Assembly (NCBI GenBank): GCA_002381045.1
Contig: DFWT01000065.1
Span: forward strand, 12,063-19,613
Direction of reading: 5' to 3'
Origin: Rhodoferax sp. UBA4127
GTDB lineage: Bacteria; Pseudomonadota; Gammaproteobacteria; Burkholderiales; Burkholderiaceae_C
DNA: 7,551 nucleotides
This document shows positions 6,920-7,551 of this stretch, one piece after another. Made by a program: the position numbers and the translations under genes. The notes beneath the pieces are model-generated. The model was given only the letters and a program-made list of their open reading frames with translations, did no database searches and was not told the origin of the DNA. Position 1 is the first letter of the stretch, and each line of letters opens with the position of its first letter.

Positions 6920-7551
6920 ATGAAACTACAAAACTTGATTCCTGGTCGGACTGGCTTCGGGCAACGCGTTTGGGGAATGTTCAACCTGAATGACCCGCGC
7001 TGGGGCCGTGGAGACGATAAGCCTGTCGATACCTCGGGTTCAGATCGACCCGAAACGCCGCCACCGGATGGTCCACCACCCGCACCGGAAGATCGCGGCC
7101 CACGGCGGCAGCCCAATGCAGGCCCGCCCGATTTGGATGAACTGTGGCGTGATTTCAACCGCAAACTAGGCGGACTGTTTGGTAACAACAAAGGTGGTGG
7201 CCGCAAGTTCCCACCACCTGGTGGCAATGGTCCTTCTGGGGGCGGTTTCCAGCCCGACATGAAGAGTGCCGGCATCGGTGTCGGCCTGATCAGCGTCGTG
7301 GCGGTGCTGATCTGGCTCGGCAGCGGTTTCTTCATCGTGCAGGAAGGCTACCAGGCGGTGGTCACCACCTTCGGCAAGTACAGCCACACCAAGGACGCCG
7401 GCTTCCAGTGGCGCATGCCCTATCCTGTGCAGGCGCACGAGGTGGTGGCAGTGACGCAGTTGCAGTCGGTGGAAGTGGGCCGCAATGCCGTGGTGCAGGC
7501 CACCGGGCTGCGCGACTCGTCGATGCTGACGCAGGACGAGAACATCGTCGA
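6920..7551 (+). CDS. hflK: FtsH protease regulator HflK, SPFH/band-7 family, 3'-truncated by the window
   Basis: HflK forms with HflC a large membrane complex around the FtsH (HflB) protease and modulates its degradation of membrane proteins. 210 complete codons are visible and the frame is still open at the window end. Residues 22-30 read NLNDPRWGR, a motif typical of proteobacterial HflK. Residues 34-112 form a Pro/Gly-rich, probably disordered cytoplasmic leader containing the helical patch DLDELWRDFNRKLGGLFG (71-88). A transmembrane helix lies at about 117-139, followed by the start of the SPFH domain (VQEGYQAVVTTFGKY, 140-154; GFQWRMPYPV, 161-170). The ATG at 6920 is 40 bp after hflX, with no strong Shine-Dalgarno; GTG 6917 directly precedes it in frame, and ATG 6977 (residue 20) is a later alternative. 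Third-position GC jumps from about 52% in codons 1-112 to about 91% in codons 113-210 (see findings). hflC is expected next. Confidence 0.95.
   Translation, partial: MKLQNLIPGRTGFGQRVWGMFNLNDPRWGRGDDKPVDTSGSDRPETPPPDGPPPAPEDRGPRRQPNAGPPDLDELWRDFNRKLGGLFGNNKGGGRKFPPPGGNGPSGGGFQPDMKSAGIGVGLISVVAVLIWLGSGFFIVQEGYQAVVTTFGKYSHTKDAGFQWRMPYPVQAHEVVAVTQLQSVEVGRNAVVQATGLRDSSMLTQDENIV

Noticed and set aside
6778..7335. Open frame on the - strand over the hflX end and hflK leader, Pro/Gly/Ser-rich
   Set aside because: Its composition is just the reverse complement of the Gly/Pro codon runs in the hflK leader; there is no independent gene evidence.
1..7551. Search for mobile elements, CRISPR repeats, tRNAs, defence or toxin-antitoxin genes, riboswitches
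   Set aside because: The eight conserved genes fill nearly all of the window; no direct or inverted repeat arrays, transposase motifs or structured RNA signals were seen by eye.

Overview
The window reads as a housekeeping stretch of a betaproteobacterial chromosome. It is probably from Burkholderiales, with a Comamonadaceae-like flavour. This rests on the Hfq sequence (begins SNKGQLLQD, short acidic tail), the long-form IspG with CPGCGRT and [12 protein letters not shown], the HflK leader motif FNLNDPRWGRG, and the gene order. Taxonomy is inferred from recalled family patterns, not from a search.

All eight genes lie on the + strand and are tightly packed: ispG (5' end outside the window), hisS, a yfgM-like gene, bamB, der, hfq, hflX and hflK (3' end outside the window). 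The first five form a probable operon with gaps of 12, 12, 5 and 27 bp. It links isoprenoid synthesis (IspG), histidyl-tRNA charging (HisS), a membrane-anchored TPR protein at the Sec translocon (YfgM-like), outer-membrane protein assembly (BamB) and 50S ribosome maturation (Der). A 121-bp gap, the only one above 40 bp, separates der from hfq. The second group is hfq (RNA chaperone), hflX (ribosome-associated GTPase, overlapping hfq by 23 bp if the GTG start is right) and hflK (membrane regulator of the FtsH protease); hflC would be expected next.

I see no mobile element, CRISPR array, tRNA, rRNA, toxin-antitoxin or defence gene, and no novel system. All genes look intact apart from the two cut by the window edges.

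The one strong anomaly is compositional. Inside hflK, near 7250-7275, synonymous codon use changes abruptly: hand-counted GC at third positions goes from about 52% (112 codons) to about 91% (98 codons), with the reading frame and protein architecture unbroken. A shorter mirror-image signal exists at the left edge: the first 26 visible ispG codons are about 88% GC3 and the next 40 about 50%. Together these suggest that roughly 80-7260 has a different history from its flanks, either a homologous-recombination tract or a chimeric assembly. This is the observation most worth checking.
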